Shown piece after piece: positions 37,890-45,149 of a stretch of 64,000 bases of DNA. The position numbers and the translations under genes are program-made. How positions within the stretch are numbered: the first letter of the stretch is position 1; every line of letters starts with the position of its first letter. The notes under the pieces are model-generated. The model was not told where the DNA came from. It saw only the letters and a list, made by a program, of their open reading frames with translations, and ran no database searches. This DNA comes from an uncultured Bacteroides sp. (GTDB lineage: Bacteria; Bacteroidota; Bacteroidia; Bacteroidales; Bacteroidaceae): NCBI RefSeq assembly GCF_947632445.1, contig NZ_CANRPM010000001.1, forward strand, positions 62,001 to 126,000. The letters run 5' to 3'.

Positions 37890-37911
37890 CATCCAGCTAA
37901 TACACATCGTT

Positions 37912-39507
37912 ATGGTAAGAAAGTTCGATTTCCTCGTCATCGGCTCTGGAATAGCCGGTATGAGCTTCGCCCTGAAAGTGGCGGAAAAGGGGACGGTAGC
38001 CCTCATCTGTAAGGCCGGAATGGAAGAAGCCAACACCTATTTTGCGCAGGGAGGCATCGCGTCGGTGACCAATCTGGCCGTAGACAACTTCGAGAAGCAT
38101 ATCGAAGACACCATGATAGCCGGTGACTGGATCAACGACCGCGCCGCCGTAGAGAAGGTGGTACGCAACGCTCCCGCACAAATCAAGGAACTCATCAAGT
38201 GGGGTGTGAACTTCGATAAGAAGGAAGACGGGACTTTCGACCTGCACAAGGAAGGCGGACACTCGGAGTTCCGCATCCTGCACCACAAAGACAACACGGG
38301 AGCCGAGATACAGACTTCGCTCATCAAAGCTGTGAAACGGCATCCCAACATCACCATATTCACCGAACACTATGCGGTGGAAATCATCACACAACACCAT
38401 CTGGGCATCATCGTGACGCGCTACACACCGGGCATCAAGTGCTATGGCGCCTATGTGCTGAACGAGGCTACGGGCGAAGTAGACACCTTCCTCTCCAGGA
38501 TAACCGTCATATCTACGGGAGGCTGCGAGGCCGTTTACCGCCACACCACCAATCCGCTGGTGGCTACGGGCGACGGTATCGCCATGGTCTACCGCGCCAA
38601 AGGAGCGGTAAAGGACATGGAGTTCATCCAGTTCCACCCCACCGCCCTCTACCATCCGGGCGACCGCCCCTCGTTTCTCATCACCGAAGCCATGCGAGGC
38701 TACGGCGGCGTGCTCCGCACAATGGACGGTAAGGAGTTTATGCAGAAGTACGACCCGCGCCTATCGCTTGCTCCGCGCGACATCGTGGCCCGTGCCATCG
38801 ACAACGAAATGAAGCTCCGGGGGGAGGATCATGTCTACCTGGATGTCACCCACAAAGACCCCGAAGAGACAAAGCGCCACTTCCCCAACATCTACCAGAA
38901 GTGTCTCAGTATCGGCATCGACATTACGAAAGACTACATCCCCGTAGCGCCCGCCGCCCACTACCTGTGCGGAGGCATCAAAGTGGACCTTGACGGGCAG
39001 AGCAGCATCCGCCGCCTCTACGCCATCGGCGAATGTTCGTGCACGGGCCTGCACGGCGGCAACCGTTTAGCCTCGAACTCGCTCATCGAAGCCGTAGTCT
39101 ATGCCGACGCAGCCGCCAAGCATGCCCTGAGCGTGCTGGAGCGTTACGACTTCAACGACGACATTCCCGAATGGAACGACGAAGGCACCATCACGGGCGA
39201 GGAACGCGTACTCATCACGCAGAGCATGAAGGAAGTGAACCAGATTATGGAGTCGTATGTGGGCATCGTGCGCAGCAACGTGCGCCTGACCCGCGCCTGG
39301 AACCGCTTGGACATCCTTTACGAAGAGACCGAACGCCTCTTCAAGCGCTGCAAAGCCACGCGCGAGCTGTGCGAACTGCGCAACATGATCAACGTAGGCT
39401 ACCTCATCACAAAGCAGGCCATGGATCGCAAGGAAAGCCGAGGGCTGCACTACACCATCGACTATCCGCATCATGCCGACGAGGCCGACACAAAATCGGT
39501 CTTATGA
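37912..39507 (+). CDS. nadB: L-aspartate oxidase
   Basis: FAD enzyme that oxidises L-aspartate to iminoaspartate for NAD synthesis. The 531-residue protein starts MVRKFDFLVIGSGIAGMSFA with the FAD-binding loop, has TYFAQGGIASV (about 43-53), HSEFRILHHKDNTG, the catalytic-region MEFIQFHPTAL and the C-terminal HGGNRLASNSLIEAVVYA. The succinate dehydrogenase/fumarate reductase flavoprotein fold is shared, but the NadB-specific start and motifs make this call firm. nadA and nadC are not in the window. A terminator follows. Confidence 0.95.
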   Translation: MVRKFDFLVIGSGIAGMSFALKVAEKGTVALICKAGMEEANTYFAQGGIASVTNLAVDNFEKHIEDTMIAGDWINDRAAVEKVVRNAPAQIKELIKWGVNFDKKEDGTFDLHKEGGHSEFRILHHKDNTGAEIQTSLIKAVKRHPNITIFTEHYAVEIITQHHLGIIVTRYTPGIKCYGAYVLNEATGEVDTFLSRITVISTGGCEAVYRHTTNPLVATGDGIAMVYRAKGAVKDMEFIQFHPTALYHPGDRPSFLITEAMRGYGGVLRTMDGKEFMQKYDPRLSLAPRDIVARAIDNEMKLRGEDHVYLDVTHKDPEETKRHFPNIYQKCLSIGIDITKDYIPVAPAAHYLCGGIKVDLDGQSSIRRLYAIGECSCTGLHGGNRLASNSLIEAVVYADAAAKHALSVLERYDFNDDIPEWNDEGTITGEERVLITQSMKEVNQIMESYVGIVRSNVRLTRAWNRLDILYEETERLFKRCKATRELCELRNMINVGYLITKQAMDRKESRGLHYTIDYPHHADEADTKSVL

Positions 39508-39583
39508 CATCCATCGACGAGCCATAACAGGCCTTCCATCTTACAAGAAACATCACGATAACACGCCGGCTCTATCGACACAA

Positions 39584-39634
39584 AAGTAAAACCCATTGGC
39601 AACGTCCGCCCGACACGGCCAATGGGTCTTTACT
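39584..39634. terminator. Bidirectional terminator between nadB and rubrerythrin
   Basis: AAGTAAAACCCATTGGC pairs with GCCAATGGGTCTTTACTT around a 17-nt loop. A- and T-rich flanks suit termination from both convergent genes. Confidence 0.8.
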
Positions 39635-39659
39635 TATAGAATGGATGAACGTCCGAATC

Positions 39660-40238
39660 TTACCAGTTTTCTTTCTTCACTTCAAAGTAAGCCTGCGGAT
39701 GCTGGCATGCAGGGCACAGCTCAGGAGCCTTCTCGCCCACATAGATAAATCCGCAGTTGCGGCACTGCCACACCACTTCGCCTTCCCTGGCAAATACGGC
39801 ATTGTTCTGGATGTTGTTTACAAAAGCCTGATAACGCTCTTCGTGTCCCTTCTCGGCGATGGCAATGTTGCGGTACATCAAAGCGATTTCGGGGAAGCCT
39901 TCCTCGTCGGCCATGTCGGCAAACTTGGGGTAGTCAAGCGACCACTCTTCGTGTTCGCCGGCAGCAGCCGCCTGAAGATTTTCGAGCGTCGTGCCGATAA
40001 CCCCTGCGGGATAGCTGGCCGTAATCTCTACCATACCGCCTTCGAGCCACTTGAACATACGCTTGGCGTGCTCTTTCTCCTGATCGGCTGTCTCCATAAA
40101 GATGGCGGCAATCTGTTCGTAACCTTCCTTCTTGGCCACACCGGCAAAGTAAGTGTAGCGCATGCGTGCCTGCGATTCGCCGGCAAACGAAGTCACCAGA
40201 TTCTTCTCTGTGCGGGTTCCTTTGATACTCTTAGTCAT
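39660..40238 (-). CDS. rbr: Rubrerythrin
   Basis: Cytoplasmic non-haem diiron peroxidase that protects anaerobes from hydrogen peroxide. The 192-residue protein has the ferritin-like diiron domain (ESQARMRYTYFAG, ADQEKEHAKRMFKWLE, IAEKGHEERY) and a C-terminal rubredoxin domain with CRNCG and CPACQHP. Starts at 40238 (MTKSIKGT) or two codons earlier at 40244. A -7 box (TACATTTG, minus strand 40300-40293) precedes it. Confidence 0.95.
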   Translation of the reverse strand: MTKSIKGTRTEKNLVTSFAGESQARMRYTYFAGVAKKEGYEQIAAIFMETADQEKEHAKRMFKWLEGGMVEITASYPAGVIGTTLENLQAAAAGEHEEWSLDYPKFADMADEEGFPEIALMYRNIAIAEKGHEERYQAFVNNIQNNAVFAREGEVVWQCRNCGFIYVGEKAPELCPACQHPQAYFEVKKENW

Positions 40239-40292
40239 AATCATTCAGTTTTTAAAAGGGTTAATATTCCGTTCTGTTGGTCTCTTATGCTG

Positions 40293-40300
40293 CAAATGTA
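40293..40300 (-). promoter_or_regulatory. -7 element of the rubrerythrin gene
   Basis: Minus-strand TACATTTG, about 55 bp upstream of the start codon. Confidence 0.45.
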
Positions 40301-40408
40301 GGAAAAAGACTCCAAATGCCTATCATCCAAGTCTATCGGATTTTTCTATTGCATCATAAACAAAATCTATCATGCGGCAGAAACAGGGATTACGAAACAA
40401 TATAAATC

Positions 40409-40480
40409 GCTTTCACCCGAAAAAAGCAATGCTTTACGAGGAATAAAACGATGCTTTATAGAGGCAAACAGGCTTTCACC
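40409..40480. repeat. Degenerate GCTTT repeat with ~22-bp period
   Basis: GCTTT recurs at 40409, 40431, 40453 and 40472, with ATGCTTTACGAGGAA and ATGCTTTATAGAGGC in the middle units. The core resembles units of the array at 47703-47794 (GTGCTTTATGAGGA). Confidence 0.5.
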
Positions 40481-40507
40481 TTAACTTAAATGTAATGTTT
40501 TAGAACT

Positions 40508-40549
40508 GAAAAAGCCAACTTATCCGTAATGGGGTGGGTTGGCTTTTTG
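40508..40549. terminator. Intrinsic terminator hairpin
   Basis: AAAAAGCCAAC and GTTGGCTTTTT form an 11-bp stem with runs of A and T at the ends. It lies beyond the stop codon of the minus-strand gene at 40624-41433 and could serve either strand. Confidence 0.75.
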
Positions 40550-40623
40550 TATTAGTTATAGTTTCAAAAAACTATTCCCATGTAAAAGTGTAAATGGTTG
40601 TACTCGTATCTGTGTGATTTGTA

Positions 40624-41433
40624 TCATTTGTGGTTGTACGTATCTCTGTGCTGCTTTTTACATATCCGTATTCTTATTATTATGAATGCGGAGATAGCAA
40701 TAATTATCATAGCAAACCATAGCCCACATAGCCAACCTACTCCCTTATCGATCCAATACCAAATACCTTCTCCTTTAAGTTCAACGAGTTCATAGAATTT
40801 AAAGGATTCATGGAATCCATCTAAATTATAGTGTTCAAAGAATTCATAATAGACTGGGTCTATAATATATTTTCTTGTCATTATGAAATAATCATATCCG
40901 ACTTTAACTGTCATTTTATCCGTTGACAGTTGTATGATAATAAGGTCTTCTCTATCTTTGCCTTGTGAATATAATGATATTGTATCGCCTTTATTCAACC
41001 ATGTACCATGAACATATTTTGAATAGGTTGTGTCTGTAACCATTCGATAAGAATCAAAATCTCCGTTATTTGATAATCGAATCGTATTGTAGCTGCCATC
41101 ATTAAGTTTTTCTGATTGCCAATTACCTTTAATTGTCGTAATTTCCACTCCTAAAGACTCCCAGTTAAACACTAGGAGTATGTATAATATAAATAATGGC
41201 TTTATTAATAATGAAGATAATAGCCCTACTAATGGTTTCAAACAAGATTTAATATTTATTGCAGTAACTAATTGGATTACTCTCTCTTTATCATCCCTAA
41301 TAGTAGAGAGAATATCGTTTTTCCATAATAGTAGAAAGAGTAGTATCCCTAAAGTCCAATGGATGCCGAATGCAATCACGTTGCACAAGCCTTTGATCAA
41401 ACCTAAAAGCACATCTTTAAAAAATGAAAGCAT
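40624..41433 (-). CDS. Hypothetical membrane protein
   Basis: A 269-residue protein of unknown family. Two N-terminal membrane stretches (about 5-38 and 60-92), a soluble middle with beta-rich lipocalin-like text (IKGNWQSEKLNDGSY, GTWLNKGDTISLY) and a C-terminal membrane segment (about 232-254) followed by a basic tail. The middle recalls small extracytoplasmic domains that begin with a GxW motif, but I cannot name it. Clearly AT-rich compared with neighbours and next to IS debris, so probably acquired. Confidence 0.6.
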   Translation of the reverse strand: MLSFFKDVLLGLIKGLCNVIAFGIHWTLGILLFLLLWKNDILSTIRDDKERVIQLVTAINIKSCLKPLVGLLSSLLIKPLFILYILLVFNWESLGVEITTIKGNWQSEKLNDGSYNTIRLSNNGDFDSYRMVTDTTYSKYVHGTWLNKGDTISLYSQGKDREDLIIIQLSTDKMTVKVGYDYFIMTRKYIIDPVYYEFFEHYNLDGFHESFKFYELVELKGEGIWYWIDKGVGWLCGLWFAMIIIAISAFIIIRIRICKKQHRDTYNHK

Positions 41434-41522
41434 ATATTTAAGTTTAGGCTTCCCAATTCCCCGAAGAAAGCGGATAAAAAATAAAGTGTGGGAACTATAT
41501 CTGCTTTATCCTATAATCAGGC

Positions 41523-41666
41523 TCTCGCATTGCCTATGGAACGAATAAAACAACAGCTACCCACACCAATTTGACAATATCTAAAAGCCTTATAAACATA
41601 AGGTAGGTATATATCAAATAGCGGGGTGCTATTGCTACCATCTTCGTTCCATTTCAAATTTGCGAG
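41523..41666. repeat. Imperfect inverted repeat enclosing a second hairpin
   Basis: CTCGCA...TGGAACGAA at 41523-41545 is matched in inverted orientation by TTCGTTCCA...TGCGAG at 41643-41666. Inside are CCTTATAAACATAAGG (perfect palindrome arms of 6 bp) and complementary ACCC/GGGT blocks. Could be a folded leader RNA for the minus-strand membrane protein or ends of a lost element. Confidence 0.5.
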
Positions 41667-41840
41667 ATTTGATTATAGAAGATAATCTCAATAACACCTT
41701 TCGTTAAATATGTCCTTCCAGTGCCTTAACGCATTAAGGCCTCTGAAATTGTTGCAAAGTTAGCGAAAGATTTTGAATAGCTAAATAAAACGCTGAAAAA
41801 TGTAGGTTTTAATGCTTCAAAACATATCGGTAGTAAGTAA

Positions 41841-42154
41841 TTAACGTGAGCTCGAATATAATTAGAAAATAACCGGTTGCCCATTACTGACGGTTTCAAT
41901 CAAGGCTTTTTCTGAGAAAAATCCTGTCGGAAATGCCCGTCAGTAAACTCCTCATGTTGCTTTTAACTTTGGTTACAACGCATATTTCTTGCAAAAATCA
42001 TCGGCCAAACAATAAATCTCTGTAACTTTAGGCTCTGGAAATATAGCGGTAATCGTTCAAGTCTTATAATTCAGCACTATAAGTTTAATGCTTTTGCCGC
42101 TATATTCCTAATAATCAAATGAACAAGTCAGCTTTTATTTCGAACTCACGTTAA
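41841..42154 (-). mobile_element. Internally deleted IS982-type element with both terminal repeats
   Basis: TTAACGTGAGCTCGAA at 41841-41856 and its inverted copy TTCGAACTCACGTTAA at 42139-42154 match in 15 of 16 bases. The minus strand near 41985-41880 encodes KSNMRSLLTGISDRIFLRK followed by a frameshift, the same transposase segment as at 9671-9960. Only about 100 bp of transposase remain; a long hairpin (42037-42108, arms GGAAATATAGCGG and CCGCTATATTCC) fills much of the rest. Non-autonomous. Confidence 0.75.
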
Positions 42155-42161
42155 ACTAAGA

Positions 42162-42791
42162 ATGAAAAGATTATTCAAGCGGTTCCTGAGGATTGCAATT
42201 TCAATTTATATCTTACTTATCGTAACAATCCTTACATGCCACTTTATTGTGGTTGGCAATGCCTACGGCAGAACCTATGACGATGTTGTTTCTATCCCTC
42301 ACAACTGTTACGGATTACTCCTTGCCACCTCTCCAATTACGCCCGAAGGCGCACATAATTTCTATTTTGACAATCGCATTAAAGCGGCAGACGAATTGTA
42401 TAAAGCCGGTAAAATTCATTTCATCATAGCCAGCGGCGGCAATTATACTCAATCTCAAAAGAACGGCTGTGACGAGCCGACAGCCATTCGAGACTCTCTT
42501 ATGGCGAAAGGTATTCCAACCGATAGAATAATCCTTGACTATGAAGGTACGCGCACACTCCATTCCATAGTCAAAGCAAAGAAGGTTTATGGACTTGACA
42601 GCGTGACCCTGATTTCGCAGAAATATCACAATGAACGAGCTATATACCTTGCAGATCACTATGGACTTCATGCCGTAGGCTATAATGCTGAGCCGTCTCC
42701 AATCCGTCGCAACCGTATAAAGAATACCTTACGCGAATACCTTGCCCGCATTAAAATGTTCATTGATATAAACACCCCGAATATAAAATAA
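42162..42791 (+). CDS. SanA/YdcF (DUF218) family membrane protein
   Basis: A 209-residue protein with one N-terminal membrane segment (about 11-32) and a DUF218 domain. Family motifs visible: GLLLATSP near 51, IIASGG (about 88-93), EPTAIRDSLMAKGIP and TLISQKYHNERA with the conserved HxxRA-like block. SanA/ElyC relatives act in envelope polysaccharide or vancomycin-exclusion functions; the reaction is unknown. The start codon is 8 bp beyond the terminal repeat of the relic IS, so the IS may have altered its promoter. Confidence 0.85.
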   Translation: MKRLFKRFLRIAISIYILLIVTILTCHFIVVGNAYGRTYDDVVSIPHNCYGLLLATSPITPEGAHNFYFDNRIKAADELYKAGKIHFIIASGGNYTQSQKNGCDEPTAIRDSLMAKGIPTDRIILDYEGTRTLHSIVKAKKVYGLDSVTLISQKYHNERAIYLADHYGLHAVGYNAEPSPIRRNRIKNTLREYLARIKMFIDINTPNIK

Positions 42792-43001
42792 CGTGGACGG
42801 GATGCTATTTCGACATTCAAAACCCTACCTGCATCAGGCAGCAGGTTCTTCGCCCAACGGATGATAATCGACAAACAAGCAAAACAACAAGAGTGTCAAT
42901 CCAAATAAATGCGTTCTTGAAAAAATATTCCCGTTTCGCTTGCTTTCTTCCCAAATTCTCACTTACTTTGTTCGACGTTGAACTTTAAATGAGACAGTAT
43001 T

Positions 43002-43136
43002 ATGGGCAAGAAAGAAAAGAAAATGATGCACACTCGCAAAGAAGAGCAACAAGGCAGAAAGGTAATGATCGGTTTAGGAGTGGCAGCCGTAATTATAGCC
43101 GTCCTGATGTTTGTTGCCTTTACTTATCTGGCATAA
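43002..43136 (+). CDS. 44-residue single-span membrane protein
   Basis: MGKKEKKMMHTRKEEQQ opens a basic cytoplasmic part, followed by one membrane segment (GVAAVIIAVLMFVAFTYL, about 26-43) that ends the protein. Its TAA stop is immediately followed, without a spacer, by the ATG of the CYTH gene, so translation is probably coupled. Function unknown. Confidence 0.65.
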   Translation: MGKKEKKMMHTRKEEQQGRKVMIGLGVAAVIIAVLMFVAFTYLA

Positions 43137-43604
43137 ATGGGACAGGAAATAGAACGCAAATTCTTGGTTGAAGGAGAATACAAAGCGCAAGCCTACGCCC
43201 ACAGCCGCATTGTGCAGGGGTACATCTGTAGTGCAAGAGGACGGACTGTACGCGTCAGAATTCGTGGAACCCAAGGTTATCTCACCATCAAAGGAGCATC
43301 GGATGCTACAGGCATGAGCCGATATGAATGGGAAAAGGAAATACCGCTCGACGAAGCACAGGAACTGATGAAACTCTGTGAGCCGGGAGTTATTGACAAG
43401 ACGCGCTACTTGGTACAGAGCGGAAACCATGTCTTCGAAGTAGACGAATTCTACGGTGACAACGCAGGACTGGTTATCGCAGAAGTAGAACTGGCCTCGG
43501 AAGATGAGACTTTTGAGAAACCGGATTTTATCGGACAAGAGGTAACGGGTGACATCCGCTACTATAATTCACAACTGATGAAACACCCCTATACACAATG
43601 GTAG
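43137..43604 (+). CDS. CYTH domain protein (triphosphate tunnel metalloenzyme)
   Basis: A 155-residue CYTH/TTM protein with the diagnostic EIERKF (ExExK) motif at residues 4-9, RVRIRGTQGYLTIKG, and the beta-strand acidic pair AEVELASEDE near 121. Members hydrolyse inorganic triphosphate or similar substrates in a beta-barrel tunnel; the small bacterial forms resemble NeuTTM. Probably cytoplasmic; coupled to the small membrane protein just upstream. Confidence 0.9.
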   Translation: MGQEIERKFLVEGEYKAQAYAHSRIVQGYICSARGRTVRVRIRGTQGYLTIKGASDATGMSRYEWEKEIPLDEAQELMKLCEPGVIDKTRYLVQSGNHVFEVDEFYGDNAGLVIAEVELASEDETFEKPDFIGQEVTGDIRYYNSQLMKHPYTQW

Positions 43605-43679
43605 TGCCGGAAAGGGCCTGCATACATTATCCATTTAAATTCCCCCTGCCAAAGAGACTACAGGGACACAAGGCCGTTT

Positions 43680-44969
43680 ATGGGAAAACTATATCAATAC
43701 TTACCCGGGGAATTGGTTAATTTCGTTCTGGTAACCCTTTTCTCTCTGCTCATCGGGCTTTCACAACGAAGAATAAGCCTGAAGCGCGAGGGCGAGACTA
43801 CACTCTTCGGAACCGACCGTACATTCACCTTCATCGGCATTCTGGGCTACTTGCTCTACATTCTTGACCCTACGGACTATCGGCTGTTCATGGGCGGAGG
43901 TATGATATTGGGGCTGCTATTGGCTCTAAACTATTATGTAAAGCAGACACGCTACCGCGTGTTCGGTGTGACAACCATTGTCATTGCCTTGATAACCTAC
44001 TGCCTGGCTCCTATCGTAGCGACCCAGCCTTCCTGGTTTTATGTAATGGTTGTCGTAACGGTATTGCTGTTCACCGAATTGAAGCATACTTTCACCGAGC
44101 TGGCCCAACGCATGAAAAACGATGAAATGACGACTTTGGCCAAGTTTCTTGCTATCAGCGGCATCATCCTCCCCATGCTTCCCAAAGAGAACCTGATACC
44201 GGGTATCGACCTGGCACCTTACAGCATCTGGCTGGCAACGGTCGTCGTTTCGGGCATCTCTTACCTTTCCTATCTGTTGCGGCGATATGTGTTCCATCAG
44301 TCCGGTCTGTTGGTTTCCGGCATCATAGGCGGACTTTACAGCAGTACGGCCACCATTTCCGTGCTGGCGCGTAAAAGCCGTTCGGCTACAGCGGAAGAGG
44401 CTCCTGAATATGCCGCTTCCATGCTAATGGCTGTGAGCATGATGTTTTTGCGCTTCCTGATACTGATCGGCATCTTCAGCCGTGAGACATTAGCCTGTAT
44501 CTACCCTTATCTCCTGATTATGGCAATAGTCACGGCCGGCGTAGCCTGGTATATACACTCCAGACTGCCGGCTTCCGTAATAGGCAGAGTGGAGGAAGAA
44601 GACAGCAGCAATCCGCTGGAATTCAAAGTTGCACTGATCTTCGCCGTATTGTTCGTCGTATTTACAGTGGCTACCCACTACACCTTGATTTACGCCGGAA
44701 CCGAAGGTCTGAACCTGCTCTCCTTTATTTCCGGCTTCAGCGATATTACTCCCTTTATTCTCAACTTGCTGCAAGGCACCGGCAGGGTAGCCACCGTCGT
44801 CATTACAGCTTGCAGCATGCAGGCCATCATCAGTAATATCATCGTAAACATGTGCTACGGGTTGGGGTTCGCCGGACGGAAAAGCACCCTCCGTCCTTGG
44901 ATCTTGCGAGGCTTCGGCATTGTAATTGCCATAAACCTGTCTCTGCTTCTATTCTTCTATCTGGTATAA
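43680..44969 (+). CDS. MgtC/SapB family protein with DUF4010
   Basis: A 429-residue polytopic protein with about 12 membrane segments. The N-terminal MgtC/SapB-like domain (about 10-140; LFSLLIGLSQRR) is followed by the DUF4010 domain (about 180-410; GLYSSTATISVLARKS, SGFSDITPFILNL). Transport or sensing of ions has been proposed for relatives; nothing here decides it. It follows the CYTH gene by 75 bp and may be in the same transcript. Confidence 0.85.
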   Translation: MGKLYQYLPGELVNFVLVTLFSLLIGLSQRRISLKREGETTLFGTDRTFTFIGILGYLLYILDPTDYRLFMGGGMILGLLLALNYYVKQTRYRVFGVTTIVIALITYCLAPIVATQPSWFYVMVVVTVLLFTELKHTFTELAQRMKNDEMTTLAKFLAISGIILPMLPKENLIPGIDLAPYSIWLATVVVSGISYLSYLLRRYVFHQSGLLVSGIIGGLYSSTATISVLARKSRSATAEEAPEYAASMLMAVSMMFLRFLILIGIFSRETLACIYPYLLIMAIVTAGVAWYIHSRLPASVIGRVEEEDSSNPLEFKVALIFAVLFVVFTVATHYTLIYAGTEGLNLLSFISGFSDITPFILNLLQGTGRVATVVITACSMQAIISNIIVNMCYGLGFAGRKSTLRPWILRGFGIVIAINLSLLLFFYLV

Positions 44970-45060
44970 GCGGCATCCACCACAGATAATGGATGCTGCG
45001 AAGCCATCCCCTATTGACCTTTTTTAACTACAAATTTATCGTAATCGCAATAAAAGCAAT

Positions 45061-45068
45061 TATTTTTG
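45061..45068 (+). promoter_or_regulatory. -7 element upstream of the beta-barrel receptor gene
   Basis: TATTTTTG, 81 bp before the start codon at 45150. Confidence 0.4.
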
Positions 45069-45149
45069 CTGCCCGTATGTGATTTAAAGGCACATGCAAC
45101 GACTGATAAGACGATAACAAGAACAGTCAAATAAATTAGGAAAAAACGC

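Larger units (their letters stand above)
40239..40623. other. Intergenic region with promoter, degenerate repeat and terminator
   Basis: Holds the rubrerythrin -7 box (40293-40300), a degenerate 22-bp repeat (40409-40480) and a terminator (40508-40549). No open frame of note. Confidence 0.6.
41434..42161. other. AT-rich intergenic region with structured DNA and a relic IS
   Basis: Holds an imperfect inverted repeat (41523-41666), a TAACTTTG box on the minus strand (41762-41755) without a well-placed partner, and the relic IS element (41841-42154). No intact gene. Confidence 0.6.
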
